64,000 nucleotides of DNA. Source: Streptomyces puniciscabiei (GTDB taxonomy: Bacteria; Actinomycetota; Actinomycetes; Streptomycetales; Streptomycetaceae). Position 1 is the first letter of the stretch; each line of letters begins with the position of its first letter. The stretch spans positions 3,734,501 to 3,798,500 of the forward strand of contig NZ_VFNX01000001.1 of assembly GCF_006715785.1 (NCBI RefSeq). Direction: 5' to 3'. The notes below the pieces were generated by a model. It had not been told where the DNA came from and did not search any database. It worked only from the letters and a program-made list of their open reading frames with translations. The translations under genes were made by a program, and so were the position numbers. This document shows, piece by piece, positions 40,494 to 50,078 of this stretch.

Positions 40494-41492
40494 ATGGCAA
40501 CCCGTGCCGTCGCCCGTCGTCAGTCCGCCACCGGCGAGACGGCCGACTCGGCAAGCAGTGTTCGCGCTCATGGCGGCGAGATCGCGGACCGCGACCTGGT
40601 CGGCATGTACCTCGACGAGATCGCGCGTACGCCGCTGCTCGACGCCGCAAAGGAGGTCGAGCTGTCCCAGACCATCGAGGCGGGTGTGTTCGCGCAGCAG
40701 GTCCTCGACGGCGAGGAGGAGTCCGCGTCGGACGCCACCCGCGAGGAGCTCCAGGCCCTGGTCGCCGCCGGCGAGCGGGCCAAGGACATCTTCATCCGGT
40801 CCAACCTCCGCCTGGTCGTGGCGGTGGCGCGCCGCTACCCCCGTAGCGGTCTGCCGCTCCTCGACCTGATCCAGGAGGGCAACGCCGGCCTGGTGCGCGC
40901 GGTCGAGAAGTTCGACTACCGCAAGGGCTTCAAGTTCTCGACGTACGCCACCTGGTGGATCCGTCAGGCCATCACCCGCTCCATCGCCGACCAGTCCCGC
41001 ACCATCCGGCTCCCCGTCCACCTGGTGGAGGAGCTGGGCCGCATCCGCCGCGTCCAGCGCGAGTTCAACCGGGAGAACGGCCGCGACCCGGAGCCCGCGG
41101 AGATCGCCGCGGAGCTGGGCGCCACGCCGGAGCGCGTCATCGACGTCCTCGACTGGGCACGCGACCCCGTCTCGCTGAACATGTCGGTGGACGACGAGGG
41201 CGAGACCCAGTTCGGCGACCTGCTGGAGGACACGTCCGCGGTCAGCCCCGAGCAGTCCGTCCTCACCCTCCTGCGCAGCGAGGAACTGGACGACCTGATC
41301 GGCCGCCTGGACCAGCGCACGGCCTCCATCATCAAGATGCGCTACGGCATCGAGGACGGCCGCGAGCGCACCCTGACCGAGGTCGGCAAGGAGCACGGCC
41401 TGACCCGCGAACGCATCCGCCAGATCGAGAAGCACGCTCTGCTCGAACTGAAGAAGCTGGCCCGCCAGACCGGCTTCGACGCGGCGGCGTAA
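40494..41492 (+). CDS. hrdD: Primary-like sigma factor HrdD
   Basis: 332 residues, sigma-70 group 2: region 1.2 (DLVGMYLDEIARTPLL), region 2 (RLVVAVARRYPRSGLPLLDL, then KFSTYATWWIRQAITRSIAD), region 3 (RLPVHLVEELGRI) and region 4.2 (TLTEVGKEHGLTRERIRQIE). The N-terminal MATRAVARRQSATGETADSA matches HrdD as I remember it. HrdD is a non-essential relative of HrdB, induced under thiol stress. AAGGGAG precedes the ATG. Confidence 0.95.
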   Translation: MATRAVARRQSATGETADSASSVRAHGGEIADRDLVGMYLDEIARTPLLDAAKEVELSQTIEAGVFAQQVLDGEEESASDATREELQALVAAGERAKDIFIRSNLRLVVAVARRYPRSGLPLLDLIQEGNAGLVRAVEKFDYRKGFKFSTYATWWIRQAITRSIADQSRTIRLPVHLVEELGRIRRVQREFNRENGRDPEPAEIAAELGATPERVIDVLDWARDPVSLNMSVDDEGETQFGDLLEDTSAVSPEQSVLTLLRSEELDDLIGRLDQRTASIIKMRYGIEDGRERTLTEVGKEHGLTRERIRQIEKHALLELKKLARQTGFDAAA

Positions 41493-41981
41493 GGGGTTCG
41501 GGTGCCGGTGCCGGTGCCGGTGCCGGTGCGGTGAGGGGGTGCCTGTGAGGGGAGGCAGGGGCGCGACGCCGGGGCGCGGCGCTGCGCAACGCCTGGTGCC
41601 TGTGGGCGTACGGTGCCTGAGGGAGCGCACGCCGGTGGCGGAGGACGGCGCAAACATGGCGTGGTCCCATCGCTTCAACTGCCGGGCCCACGGGAACAAC
41701 CCTTGCGGGCCCCACAGCAGCCAGGCCCCGGAACCGCACTCCCCACGCACCGCACAGACCGGCCGACCCCACGCGCCCACCCGCACGACCCGACCCGCAC
41801 AGCCAGGTCCCGACGCTCATCCCCCCCCGGCGCCGGGACCTTCCCAGCCGGGCCTCGGCACCTATCCCCCCCGGGTGCCGGGGCCCGGCTTCATCTGTGT
41901 CTCCATAGGCAACATCCCCTGTGTTCGGGCCGGTTGAGGGGTGGGATCCGTCAACGCGTCACTCGAATCCGAACGTTGGCA
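41493..41981. other. Gene-free stretch with a 6-bp repeat
   Basis: It starts with five tandem copies of GGTGCC (41501-41530, last copy GGTGCG), then GC-rich sequence with long C tracts near 41820-41880. The open frames have no ribosome site or recognisable family. It separates hrdD from the 3' end of the decayed MerR gene. Confidence 0.5.
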
Positions 41982-42870
41982 TCAAGCCACCGCCCGCGCA
42001 CGCAACGCCGCGGTCGCCCAGTCGATCACCGGGGGCACCGGCTCGGGAGCCGGCCGCCCGTTGACGACGGCCGGCAGGCAGAGGCAGGCGTCCCTGCGGG
42101 GTTCGCGCGCGGATTCGAGGCGCTGGAGCAGCCACGCGTACGGCGTGACGGTGGCCGGCCTGCCCGGAGGCGGGGGCGCACCGGCTGACGAGGGCCGCGA
42201 CGTCGGCATCCGCTTCCGGCGCTTCGGGCCCGGTGCCGGACGCCAGAGCGGTGCCCACGACATCCCGGGCGACAGCGACGACATCCGGCGCGGGCGGTGT
42301 GGCCACGCTCTGCTCGGGCCCGTTCCGATTCCCCGCGTGCTCCTGGAACTCGGAGGTGAGGGAACATCGTAGCCCGGTCTTGGCGGGGTGAGGTGTGCCT
42401 GCCGGTGAGGGCCGGGGTGTGAGGGCGGGGACGGTGCCTCGAAGACTGCGCCGAGGAAACCGTTAGTCAGGCGTCGCCGTTCCGCTGCGGACAGGGTCGC
42501 CAACCGGCGCATGAGCTCCATCTCCTCCAGGGTCGGCTCACGCCTGGCGGACACGGCGGACAGCACCGCCCGGCGCAGGCGCAGCACACTGATCTGCACG
42601 TCCGGTGCGGCCGCCTGTTCGGCGGCGACCCGGCCCAGGAGAGCGGCCGGTCCGCGATCCGCCGGATCACCTCCAGGCCGAGGCCGAGTTCGCGCAGTGT
42701 CCGTACGAGCGCCGGCCGGGCGACCGCCTCGGGGCCGTAGCGGCGGTAACCGGCCGGCGTGCGGCTCGCCGTGCCACGAGACGCCGAGCCGAAGAGAAAC
42801 GGATCGTCCTGACCGACAGCCCGGTGCGCCGGGCCGGTTCATCGATCGAGTGCGAGATGCCGGAGTGCAT
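41982..42870 (-). pseudogene. MerR-family regulator pseudogene (multiple frameshifts)
   Basis: The start frame has SIDEPARRTGLSVRTIRF, the MerR helix-turn-helix, and then shifts. TPAGYRRYGPEAVARPALVR and LRELGLGLEVIRRIADRP are read in the next frame. EPTLEEMELMRRLATLSAAE and RLTNGFLGAVFEA follow in a third. The C-terminal segments VVAVARDVVGTALASGTGPE and YAWLLQRLESAREPRRDACL again need frame changes before the TGA at 41982. Total span (about 296 codons) equals an intact large MerR protein, so decay is by small indels. Confidence 0.85.
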
Positions 42871-43022
42871 GAGCCCGCCTTCCGGTCTTCCCCGGCGGGA
42901 GGCTCAAGTCCGCGCGGTGGGCGGGGCGGTGGAGCGTCCTGGAGCGACGGCCCACCCCGTACCTGAACCCCGGGGTGGACCGTCGGATGGCAGATTCTGC
43001 CACATGGGCATAGCCTGCCGGG

Positions 43023-43904
43023 ATGAGCACCACCCCCAGCGCCACCAGGGGCATCTTCCCCAGCACCGACCGCCGGCCGCCTTCCGCCCCCGCGCCGGTC
43101 TCGCTGACCGAACGGCGCAAGGCCGAGACCCGGATGGAGATCGCCCGGGCGGCGGCTGCCCTGTTCGTCCGCCAGGGCCTGCGGGCGACCCGCGCCGAGG
43201 ACATCGCACAGGCCGCCGGCATCGCACCGCGCACCTTCTACCGTTACTTCGCCACCAAGGAGGAGGCGGTCGCCCCCCTCTACGCGGCAGGCGCGCAGCG
43301 CTGGGCGGAAGCGGTCCGCTCGGCCCCGGACCGGCTCAGTGTTCCCGAGGCCCTGGAGCACGCCGTACACCACACCTTCACCCCCGGCGCGGGTGTCTCG
43401 GTGGCGTCCTGGGAATGGGTCCGCACCCTGATCCGCCTCGCCGACTCCAGCCCCGCCCTGCGCAAGGTCTGGGCAGAGGTCTGCCAGGCGTCGGAGCAGA
43501 CCCTGGCCGAGATCCTGGCGCACCGGATTGCGTCAAGCGGCCGACGCGGTACGGGAGTCGGGTCAGCCGGAAGCGGTGACGACGCCGGAAGCGGTGAGGC
43601 CGCAGCCGGAAGCGGTGACGACGCCGGAAGCGGTGAGGCCGCAGCCGGAAGTGGTGACGACCCCGGAAGCGGTGAGGCCGACGCGGTCGAAGGGCGACGC
43701 GACACCACTGCCCCGGGGCCCACGGCCCCCGCACAGGTGACCCCCGGCCTCCGCTTCGCCGCGGCCGTCGCCGGCACTGCCGTCCGCGTGGCCGTGGAGT
43801 CCTGGGCCACCTCCTCCTCCCCGCCCAGCGGCCCGGAGGGCCCCGCGGCCCTGGCGCTGCGCAACCTCCGGTCCCTGCGGGACTTCCAGTGGGGCGAGGG
43901 CTAG
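43023..43904 (+). CDS. TetR-family regulator with internal repeat insertion
   Basis: 293 residues. The HTH is at about 32-85 (ETRMEIARAAAALFVRQGLR, then GIAPRTFYRYFATKEEAVAP). The ligand domain is interrupted at about 182-220 by three copies of a 13-residue unit (AGSGDDAGSGEAA type) encoded by a 39-bp minisatellite, then continues to a normal C terminus. The insert is acidic and flexible and probably forms a surface loop. The gene is divergent from the MerR pseudogene; possibly the relative of the TetR gene near hrdD in S. coelicolor (memory, not checked). Confidence 0.88.
   Translation: MSTTPSATRGIFPSTDRRPPSAPAPVSLTERRKAETRMEIARAAAALFVRQGLRATRAEDIAQAAGIAPRTFYRYFATKEEAVAPLYAAGAQRWAEAVRSAPDRLSVPEALEHAVHHTFTPGAGVSVASWEWVRTLIRLADSSPALRKVWAEVCQASEQTLAEILAHRIASSGRRGTGVGSAGSGDDAGSGEAAAGSGDDAGSGEAAAGSGDDPGSGEADAVEGRRDTTAPGPTAPAQVTPGLRFAAAVAGTAVRVAVESWATSSSPPSGPEGPAALALRNLRSLRDFQWGEG
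43566..43682. repeat. 39-bp minisatellite (3 units) inside a TetR gene
   Basis: Units 43566-43604, 43605-43643 and 43644-43682 begin GCCGGAAGCGGTGACGAC. Units 1 and 2 are identical and unit 3 differs at a few bases. Each unit itself has two GCCGGAAGCGGTGA half-repeats. 39 bp is in frame, so copy changes keep the protein intact. Confidence 0.95.
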
Positions 43905-44394
43905 GTCTGGGCCAGGCCGTCACCGAGGGCTTCCCGCTCGGGGGCGTCCGCCCCGGCCCGGCTCAGCCGACCACCCAACTCCCGTACCGCTGCCCCCAGT
44001 TCATCCGGTCCGTGCACCGTGAACTCGTACCCCGCCATCGCCGGCCGCACCGCCAGCCACTCCGGGGGATCACTGACGCTGCCCCGCAGCACACAACCTC
44101 CCTCGCCGTCGTCCTCCGGCGCCCCGAGCCACGCCGACAGGCGGGCGGAGACCTGCTCCGCCGGCGCGACGAACCGCACCGCGAACGCGTAGGTCTCCTG
44201 CCGCCGGTGGATGGACCGCCGCAGGTACTCCGCCGCGCTCCCGGTCGGCAACTCCCCTGGCACGAAGCTGACTCCGGTCGCGAACGGCGAGCTCACCCGG
44301 TCCACCCGGAAGGTCCGCCAGTCGCCGCGGTCGAGGTCGTACGCGACGAGGTACCACCGGCGCCCGGTCGACCCCGGCCCGGGTCGGCCCGGCC
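43901..44394 (-). pseudogene. WYL-domain regulator, 3' fragment
   Basis: The frame reads GRRWYLVAYDLDRGDWRTFR, then a WYL-type C terminus (TYAFAVRFVAPAEQVSARLS, MAGYEFTVHGPDELGAAVRE). This is the ligand half of a DeoR-like WYL regulator. The N-terminal HTH and most of the first half are absent. Upstream of about 44394 the DNA belongs to an MFS gene on the other strand. A deletion has therefore removed the 5' part. Confidence 0.85.
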
Positions 44395-44553
44395 CTCGTG
44401 CACGCCTTCCAGTACGCGCTGGGGTGGGTCGCCGGGATCATGGGCGCGATCTTCCTGCTGATGTCCGCCCTGCCGAGACGGTCGGCTCAGCACATGGAGG
44501 GGGCCGGAGCGGAGCCGGCCGTGGCCGAACGGGAACCGGAACTGGTGGCCTGA
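44392..44553 (+). pseudogene. MFS transporter, 3' fragment
   Basis: 53 codons starting abruptly: ALVHAFQYALGWVAGIMGAI followed by FLLMSALPRRSAQHME, a last membrane helix and polar tail like those of DHA2-type MFS exporters. The rest of the transporter is missing at the junction with the WYL fragment. In related genomes a WYL or TetR regulator divergent from an MFS gene is common, so a single deletion of both 5' ends explains the scar. Confidence 0.75.
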
Positions 44554-44747
44554 CCAGTCACGACGAGGCCCGTCACCCCCCAGGTGCCGGGCCTCTCTGC
44601 TGCTCCGAGCGCCCACGGACGTCCGATCATGCCCGCTTCGGGTCTGAACCTGTTTACTTTCCGGAAATCCGGGCGTAGCCTCGCATCGAAGCCACACGTT
44701 CGGGCATCACCCGGAAGCGAACGGACATCGAGGCGGAGGCCAACGAC

Positions 44748-45509
44748 ATGTACGCACCGGAACGGCAGCAGGAGATCCTCCGGCTCGCCCGTGACGGCGG
44801 CCGGGTGGACGTGCTGTCGCTCGCCGAGGAGTTCCAGGTCACCGCGGAGACGATCCGCCGCGATCTGAAGGCCCTCGACCGCGCCGGACTCGTCCGCCGC
44901 GTGCACGGCGGTGCCATCCCGGTCGGCCGCCTGGACTTCGAACCGGACCTCACCGAGCGCGAGTCCACCGCCGCCGACGAGAAGGACCGCATCGCCAAGG
45001 CCGCCCTCGCCGAACTGCCGACCGAGGGCACGATGATCCTCGACGCCGGTACGACGGTCGCCCGGGTCGCCGCCGCGATCCCGCTGGAGGCCTCCCTCAC
45101 CGTCGTCACGCACAGCCTGCCCATCGCCGCCCGCCTCGCCGACCACCCGGGCATCCAGCTCCACCTGGTCGGGGGGCGCGTACGGCACCGTACGCGCGCC
45201 GCCGTGGACGCCTGGGCACTCCGCGCGTACGGCGAGATCCGCGCCGACGTGCTGTTCGTGGCGGCGAACGGCTTCTCCGCCGAGCACGGCCTGACCACCC
45301 CGGACCTCGCCGAGGCCGCGGTCAAGCGGGCCGCGGTCGCCGCCGCCCGCCGCGTGGTGCTGCTGGCCGACTCCTCCAAGCACGGCCAGGAGCACTTCGC
45401 CCGCTTCGGCGACCTGAGCGACGTGGACCTGCTGATCACCGACAACGGGCTGAGCCCCGAAGACGCCGCCGCCATCGAGCGCGGCGGCACGGAAGTAGTG
45501 CGCGCATGA
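44748..45509 (+). CDS. fruR: DeoR-family repressor of fructose uptake
   Basis: 253 residues. DeoR HTH at about 6-57 (ERQQEILRLARDGGRVDVLS, VTAETIRRDLKALDRAGLV) and a sugar-phosphate-sensing domain (LDAGTTVARVAAAIP, FVAANGFSAEHGLTTPDLAE, LLADSSKHGQEHF). It is the first gene of the fru operon, overlapping fruK by 4 bp, and probably senses fructose 1-phosphate. Confidence 0.93.
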   Translation: MYAPERQQEILRLARDGGRVDVLSLAEEFQVTAETIRRDLKALDRAGLVRRVHGGAIPVGRLDFEPDLTERESTAADEKDRIAKAALAELPTEGTMILDAGTTVARVAAAIPLEASLTVVTHSLPIAARLADHPGIQLHLVGGRVRHRTRAAVDAWALRAYGEIRADVLFVAANGFSAEHGLTTPDLAEAAVKRAAVAAARRVVLLADSSKHGQEHFARFGDLSDVDLLITDNGLSPEDAAAIERGGTEVVRA

Positions 45510-46453
45510 TCCTCACCGTCACCCCCAACCCCTCCCTCGACCGCACCTACGAGGTCCAGGCCCTGAAGCGCGGCGAGGTCATCCGTGCCGAGACCGAGCG
45601 CATGGACCCCGGTGGCAAGGGCGTGAACGTCTCGCGCGCCGTCGCGGCCGCCGGCCGGCGTACGGTCGCCGTTCTGCCCCTGGGTGGTGCGCCGGGGGCG
45701 CTCGTCGCCGACCTGCTCGACGCGCAGGGCATCGAGGTCGCGCCGGTCCCGGTCGCCGGGGACACCCGCTCCAACATCGCGCTCGCCGAGTCCGACGGAG
45801 TGCTCACGAAGATCAACGCGCCGGGGCCGGAGCTGTCGGCGGCCGAACAGGAGCTCCTCCTGGACACCGTGCGCGAGCAGTCGCGCGACGCCGACTGGAT
45901 CGCGTGCTGCGGCAGCCTGCCCCGGGGACTCGCCCCCTCGTGGTACGCCGATGTCGTCACGCGGGCCCACGCCGGGGGCGCACGCATCGCGCTGGACGCC
46001 TCGGGTCGTGCGCTCCTGGAGGCGCTGCGCGCGCAGCCCGACGTGGTGAAGCCCAACGCGGAGGAGCTCGCGGAAGCCGTCGGGCGCCCCCTGGCCACCG
46101 TGGGCGACGCCCTGAAGGCGGCCGAGGAGTTGCGCGGCATGGGCGCGCGCGCCGTGCTCGCGAGCCTGGGCGCCGACGGGCAGATCCTCGTGGAGGACGC
46201 GGGCGCCTGGTTCGCCACCGCCCACGTGGACACCGTCCGCAGCAACGTCGGTGCCGGCGACTCCTCCCTCGCCGGTTTCCTGATCGCCGGCGGGAGCGGC
46301 CCCGAGGCCCTGGCCTCCGCCGTCGCCCACGGCGCCGCCGCCGTCCAGCTCCCTGGCAGCGTCATGCCGACCCCCGCCGACCTGGACCCGTCGGCGGTGA
46401 CCGTCACGGCCGAGATCCCCCTCGACCGCGAACTCACGGAGCCGGTGCCGTGA
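45506..46453 (+). CDS. fruK: 1-Phosphofructokinase
   Basis: 315 residues of the PfkB family: N-terminal VTPNPSLDRTYEV, GGKGVNVSRA (36-45) and a C-terminal anion hole/catalytic motif NVGAGDSSLAGFL (catalytic Asp near 252). It converts fructose 1-phosphate to fructose 1,6-bisphosphate with ATP. The ATG overlaps the fruR stop. It is followed after 283 bp by the fructose PTS gene. Confidence 0.95.
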   Translation: MILTVTPNPSLDRTYEVQALKRGEVIRAETERMDPGGKGVNVSRAVAAAGRRTVAVLPLGGAPGALVADLLDAQGIEVAPVPVAGDTRSNIALAESDGVLTKINAPGPELSAAEQELLLDTVREQSRDADWIACCGSLPRGLAPSWYADVVTRAHAGGARIALDASGRALLEALRAQPDVVKPNAEELAEAVGRPLATVGDALKAAEELRGMGARAVLASLGADGQILVEDAGAWFATAHVDTVRSNVGAGDSSLAGFLIAGGSGPEALASAVAHGAAAVQLPGSVMPTPADLDPSAVTVTAEIPLDRELTEPVP

Positions 46454-46736
46454 CCGGGTTCGCGTTTCGTGGCACCCGCCCGGGCACCCGGCATCTGGGC
46501 GCACGCCCCACGCCCGCACGCCCGGACTCCACGCCACCGGCGCCCAAGCGGCGAGGCGCCCCCTTACTCGTCGCTGTCCGGGGGCGGCCCGGCCACCTGA
46601 GCCGCCACCGTGCCGCCTCGGGAAGGCGGAGTTTCCCCGACCCCGCCTCCCGCACGACCTCATTCCCCCACCGCACCCCCGTCCCCCTTTCCGCCCACCC
46701 CTCTCCCCGGGCGATACGCGTGCATAGGAGCCCGCG

Positions 46737-48923
46737 ATGAGCGACATGATCACCGCGGACCTGGTCGACCTCGACCTGTCCGCCGACACCAAGGAAGCGG
46801 CGGCGCGCGCCCTCGCCGAGCGCATGGTGAGCCAGGGCCGGGTGACCGACCTGGAGGGCTTCCTCGCCGACGTGGCCGCCCGCGAGGCGCAGATGCCGAC
46901 CGGCCTCGACGGCGGCATCGGCATCCCGCACTGCCGCAGCGCGCACGTCACCGAGCCGACCCTCGCCTTCGGCCGCAGCGCCGCCGGCATCGACTTCGGC
47001 GCCGCGGACGGTCCGGCCGACCTGATCTTCCTGATCGCGGCCCCGGCCGGCGCCGACGACGCCCACCTCACGATCCTCTCCTCACTGGCCCGCCAGCTGA
47101 TGAACGCCGACTTCACCTCGGCGCTGCGCGCGGTGACCGACGCGCGGACGGCGGCGGCGCTGATCCGCGGGGACGAGACGCCGAGCACGGCACAGGTGCC
47201 GGCGGCCACTACCGAGGAGGGCGGGGACGCGGGCGCGGCCGTGGAGAGCGCGGGCGCGGGCGCCGCGCAGGGCGCCGTGAGCGCCTCCAAAGACTCCGCT
47301 GCGACGCCGGTGGCGGCCTCCGCCGGCGCCGCAGCGGACACCACGGCCCCGGCACCGGGCGCGGCCGCCGAGAGCGGATCCGCCCCGGCGCCGGGTGCCA
47401 CCGACTCCGGTGAGCGCCCCTTCCGCATCGTCGCGGTGACCTCCTGCCCGACCGGCATCGCGCACACGTACATGGCGGCCGAGTCCCTGGAGAACGCGGG
47501 ACGCGAGGCGGGCGTCGAACTCGTCGTCGAGACCCAGGGCTCGGCCGGCTTCACCCGGCTGGACCCGGCGCTGATCGCGGCGGCGGACGCCGTGATCTTC
47601 GCGCACGACGTCCCCGTACGCGACAAGGACCGCTTCGCCGGCAAGCCGACCGTCGACGTCGGGGTGAAGGCGGGCATCAACCGCCCCGCCGAACTCATCA
47701 CGGAGGTGCGCGGGAAGGCGGCGCGCGGCGAGACGAGTGCGCCGGCGGCCGCGTCGGGCGGCACGCCGGTCGAGCGCGCGGGCGACTCCACCGAGGGCTA
47801 CGGCACCAAGCTCCGCAAGTGGCTGATGAGCGGCGTGAGCTACATGGTTCCGTTCGTCGCCGCGGGCGGCCTCCTCATCGCCCTCGGCTTCGCCATCGGC
47901 GGCTACAAGATCAACAAGGCGCCGTCGGTGATGGACCACTTCGTGTGGACCCAGGCCGACAGCTGGGGCGCTCTGATGTTCCAGATCGGCGTCGTCTCCT
48001 TCGGCTTCCTGGTGCCGGTCCTGGCCGGCTACATCGCCTACGGCATGGCCGACCGGCCGGGCCTGGTCCCCGGCTTCGTGGGTGGCGCGATCTCGGTGAC
48101 CATCAACGCGGGCTTCCTCGGCGGCCTCGCGGCCGGTCTGATCGCCGGTGGCGTGGTGCTGGCCATCCAGCGGGTGCGGATCCCCGCGGCGTTGCGCGGC
48201 ATCATGCCGGTGGTGGTGATCCCGCTGATCTCCGCGGCGATCGTCGGATTCCTGATGTTCGTCGTGATCGGCAAGCCCATCGCCACCGCGCAGAAGGGCC
48301 TCACCGACTGGCTGAACAGCCTCACCGGCACCAACGCGATCCTGCTCGGCGCCCTGCTCGGCCTGATGATGTGCTTCGACCTGGGCGGTCCGGTCAACAA
48401 GGTCGCCTACACCTTCGCCACCGCCGGCATCGCGGTCTCGAACCCCAGCGACTCCGCGATGAAGATCATGGCCGCGGTGATGGCGGCCGGCATGGTCCCG
48501 CCGCTGGCGATGGCCCTCGCCACCACTGTGCGCGGCAGGCTGTTCACGCGGACCGAGCGCGAGAACGGCAAGGCCGCCTGGGTCCTGGGCGCCTCCTTCA
48601 TCTCCGAGGGCGCGATCCCGTTCGCGGCGGCCGACCCGCTGCGCGTGATCCCCTCGGCGATGATCGGCGGCGCACTCACCGGCGCCCTGTCGATGGCCTT
48701 CGGCGCCACCCTGCGCGCCCCGCACGGCGGCATCTTCGTGGTCCCGCTGATCGGCAACCCGTTCCTGTACCTCATCGCCATCGCGGCCGGCGTCTGCGCC
48801 ACCACGGCCCTGGTCGTCCTCCTCAAGGGCATGCGCAAGCAGACCCCGGAGACCGCGGCCACCGAGCCCGCCCCGAACGCGGACGCCACGACGAAGGAGA
48901 CCAAGCAGCCCGTGGCGGCGTGA
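46737..48923 (+). CDS. fruA: Fructose-specific PTS enzyme IIABC
   Basis: 728 residues in order EIIA (about 5-147; phospho-His65 in GIGIPHCRS), an Ala/Gly/Ser-rich linker (about 148-226), EIIB (about 228-325; phospho-Cys237 in VTSCPTGIAHTYMAAE) and EIIC (about 358-700; eight or more membrane helices, SYMVPFVAAGGLLIALGF). It takes up fructose and phosphorylates it to fructose 1-phosphate. The start ATG follows TAGGAG. The 283-bp space to fruK shows no gene or clear hairpin. Confidence 0.96.
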   Translation: MSDMITADLVDLDLSADTKEAAARALAERMVSQGRVTDLEGFLADVAAREAQMPTGLDGGIGIPHCRSAHVTEPTLAFGRSAAGIDFGAADGPADLIFLIAAPAGADDAHLTILSSLARQLMNADFTSALRAVTDARTAAALIRGDETPSTAQVPAATTEEGGDAGAAVESAGAGAAQGAVSASKDSAATPVAASAGAAADTTAPAPGAAAESGSAPAPGATDSGERPFRIVAVTSCPTGIAHTYMAAESLENAGREAGVELVVETQGSAGFTRLDPALIAAADAVIFAHDVPVRDKDRFAGKPTVDVGVKAGINRPAELITEVRGKAARGETSAPAAASGGTPVERAGDSTEGYGTKLRKWLMSGVSYMVPFVAAGGLLIALGFAIGGYKINKAPSVMDHFVWTQADSWGALMFQIGVVSFGFLVPVLAGYIAYGMADRPGLVPGFVGGAISVTINAGFLGGLAAGLIAGGVVLAIQRVRIPAALRGIMPVVVIPLISAAIVGFLMFVVIGKPIATAQKGLTDWLNSLTGTNAILLGALLGLMMCFDLGGPVNKVAYTFATAGIAVSNPSDSAMKIMAAVMAAGMVPPLAMALATTVRGRLFTRTERENGKAAWVLGASFISEGAIPFAAADPLRVIPSAMIGGALTGALSMAFGATLRAPHGGIFVVPLIGNPFLYLIAIAAGVCATTALVVLLKGMRKQTPETAATEPAPNADATTKETKQPVAA

Positions 48924-48998
48924 CCACTGCACTCGCCCCGTCCGCCCTTGTCCCTTTAGTTCGCTGTGAGTTGTTCACGGCACATGCGAGATACGTCA

Positions 48999-49024
48999 CG
49001 GTCCGGGACCACAGTCCCGGACCG
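48999..49024. terminator. Hairpin after fruA
   Basis: CGGTCCGGGA and TCCCGGACCG form a perfect 10-bp stem with loop CCACAG, 76 bp after the fruA stop and just before the next start codon. It lacks a U-tract, which is usual for streptomycete terminators. Confidence 0.75.
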
Positions 49025-49041
49025 TGGTGTGTACTGGGCCC

Positions 49042-49293
49042 ATGCCAGAGCATGTCTCGACTCTCCAGTCTGCGGGCGCGGTCGCCCTCACCCTGGCCGG
49101 CGTGGCCTGGGCGATCGTCGTCATACGCCTGCTGCGCCGCTTCCGCGCGGCGGCCCTGCGAGAGCTCCCGGCTGTTCATCTCCCGGTCCTGCCGCGCCAG
49201 CCGCAGGCCGGCCCCGCGCTGGAGAAGGTGGAACTCACCCCGGCGGAACAGGACGCCTTCGCCGGACTGATACGGCGACTCGGCGATCACTGA
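49042..49293 (+). CDS. Small single-TM membrane protein
   Basis: 83 residues: an N-terminal membrane helix (about 10-32; ALTLAGVAWAIVVIRLLRRF) and a cytosolic tail ending ELTPAEQDAFAGLIRRLGDH. I do not recognise a function. The start codon lies 18 bp beyond the fruA terminator hairpin with no strong ribosome site. It converges on the DUF6227 gene. Confidence 0.65.
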   Translation: MPEHVSTLQSAGAVALTLAGVAWAIVVIRLLRRFRAAALRELPAVHLPVLPRQPQAGPALEKVELTPAEQDAFAGLIRRLGDH

Positions 49294-49331
49294 CCGGACG
49301 GGCGCCGTCCCCCGCCCCCCGGAACGCCCCC

Positions 49332-50078
49332 CTACGCCTGCCGCGCCGCGCGCCGCTCCATCGCGTCCCGGGCCGCGTCCTCCGACATGTACACCTCGCA
49401 CATGTGGCGCCCGTCCGGCGTCGCCGTGTGCTCCACCTCCCACAGCGAGAGCTCGCTGCCGTCCGGCAGCAGGAACGCGTGCTCGTACAGCGCGTAGCTC
49501 AGTCCCGCACGCCCGGCGCGGCCCGGGCGCCCGAACGCCTGCGTGATCTCGTGCGCCGTCGACGTCGCCAGCAGCGCCGCCGTCTCCGGACCGGGCCGGT
49601 CCGGATTCTCCGCACGGCGCAGCAGCCGGCGCGCGTGGTCCGCCGAGTCGTCGGCGGCGAACACGTGCCGCGGCTCCGGGATCGCCCACAGCCGCATCAG
49701 CGCGGGCAGCTCGAACTCCGGCGGCTGAGGCGGCATCCCGAGCCGCGCCGTGGCCGTCTGCAGCTCGTCCTCGTCGACGTACAGCTCGCTCTCCGGGGCG
49801 CCGCCCGGCGTGGGGTTGTGCACGAGCTCCCACAGCGTGACCGCGGAGCCGTCCGCGAGCAGCCAGGTGTGCCGGTACGTCTCCCGGTGCAGCCCCGCGC
49901 TGTGGTACGCGGAGTGCAGCGAACTGTCATGCGCCAGCGCGCACTCCAGCTGCCGAATCACCTCGTCGGGCAGCTCGAAGGAGTTCAGGGCACGGCCGAG
50001 GAGCCGCTCGAGATGCTCCTCAGGAGACTCGGGCGACTCGGCTGGTTCGTACGCTGCCGTCTCGTACGGAACGCTCAA
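49332..50078 (-). CDS. DUF6227-family protein
   Basis: 248 residues, soluble and acidic. Two similar beta-rich halves are visible: HTWLLADGSAVTLWELVHNP with SELYVDEDE, and HAFLLPDGSELSLWEVEHT with CEVYMSEDAA. I recall this as the Streptomyces DUF6227 family; its function is unknown. The internal duplication suggests a paired-domain protein. Confidence 0.8.
   Translation of the reverse strand: MSVPYETAAYEPAESPESPEEHLERLLGRALNSFELPDEVIRQLECALAHDSSLHSAYHSAGLHRETYRHTWLLADGSAVTLWELVHNPTPGGAPESELYVDEDELQTATARLGMPPQPPEFELPALMRLWAIPEPRHVFAADDSADHARRLLRRAENPDRPGPETAALLATSTAHEITQAFGRPGRAGRAGLSYALYEHAFLLPDGSELSLWEVEHTATPDGRHMCEVYMSEDAARDAMERRAARQA

Noticed and set aside
41539..41937. 132-codon frame downstream of hrdD
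   Set aside because: Pro/Arg-rich, no homology I recognise, and it spans long C tracts; treated as non-coding.
43023..43904. Reading the TetR repeat region as a collagen-like or structural protein
   Set aside because: Only three short units are present and both flanks are normal TetR sequence.
47082..48932. 616-codon open frame antisense to fruA
   Set aside because: The low-complexity Arg/Gly/Asp/His pattern has no domain; fruA is unambiguous.
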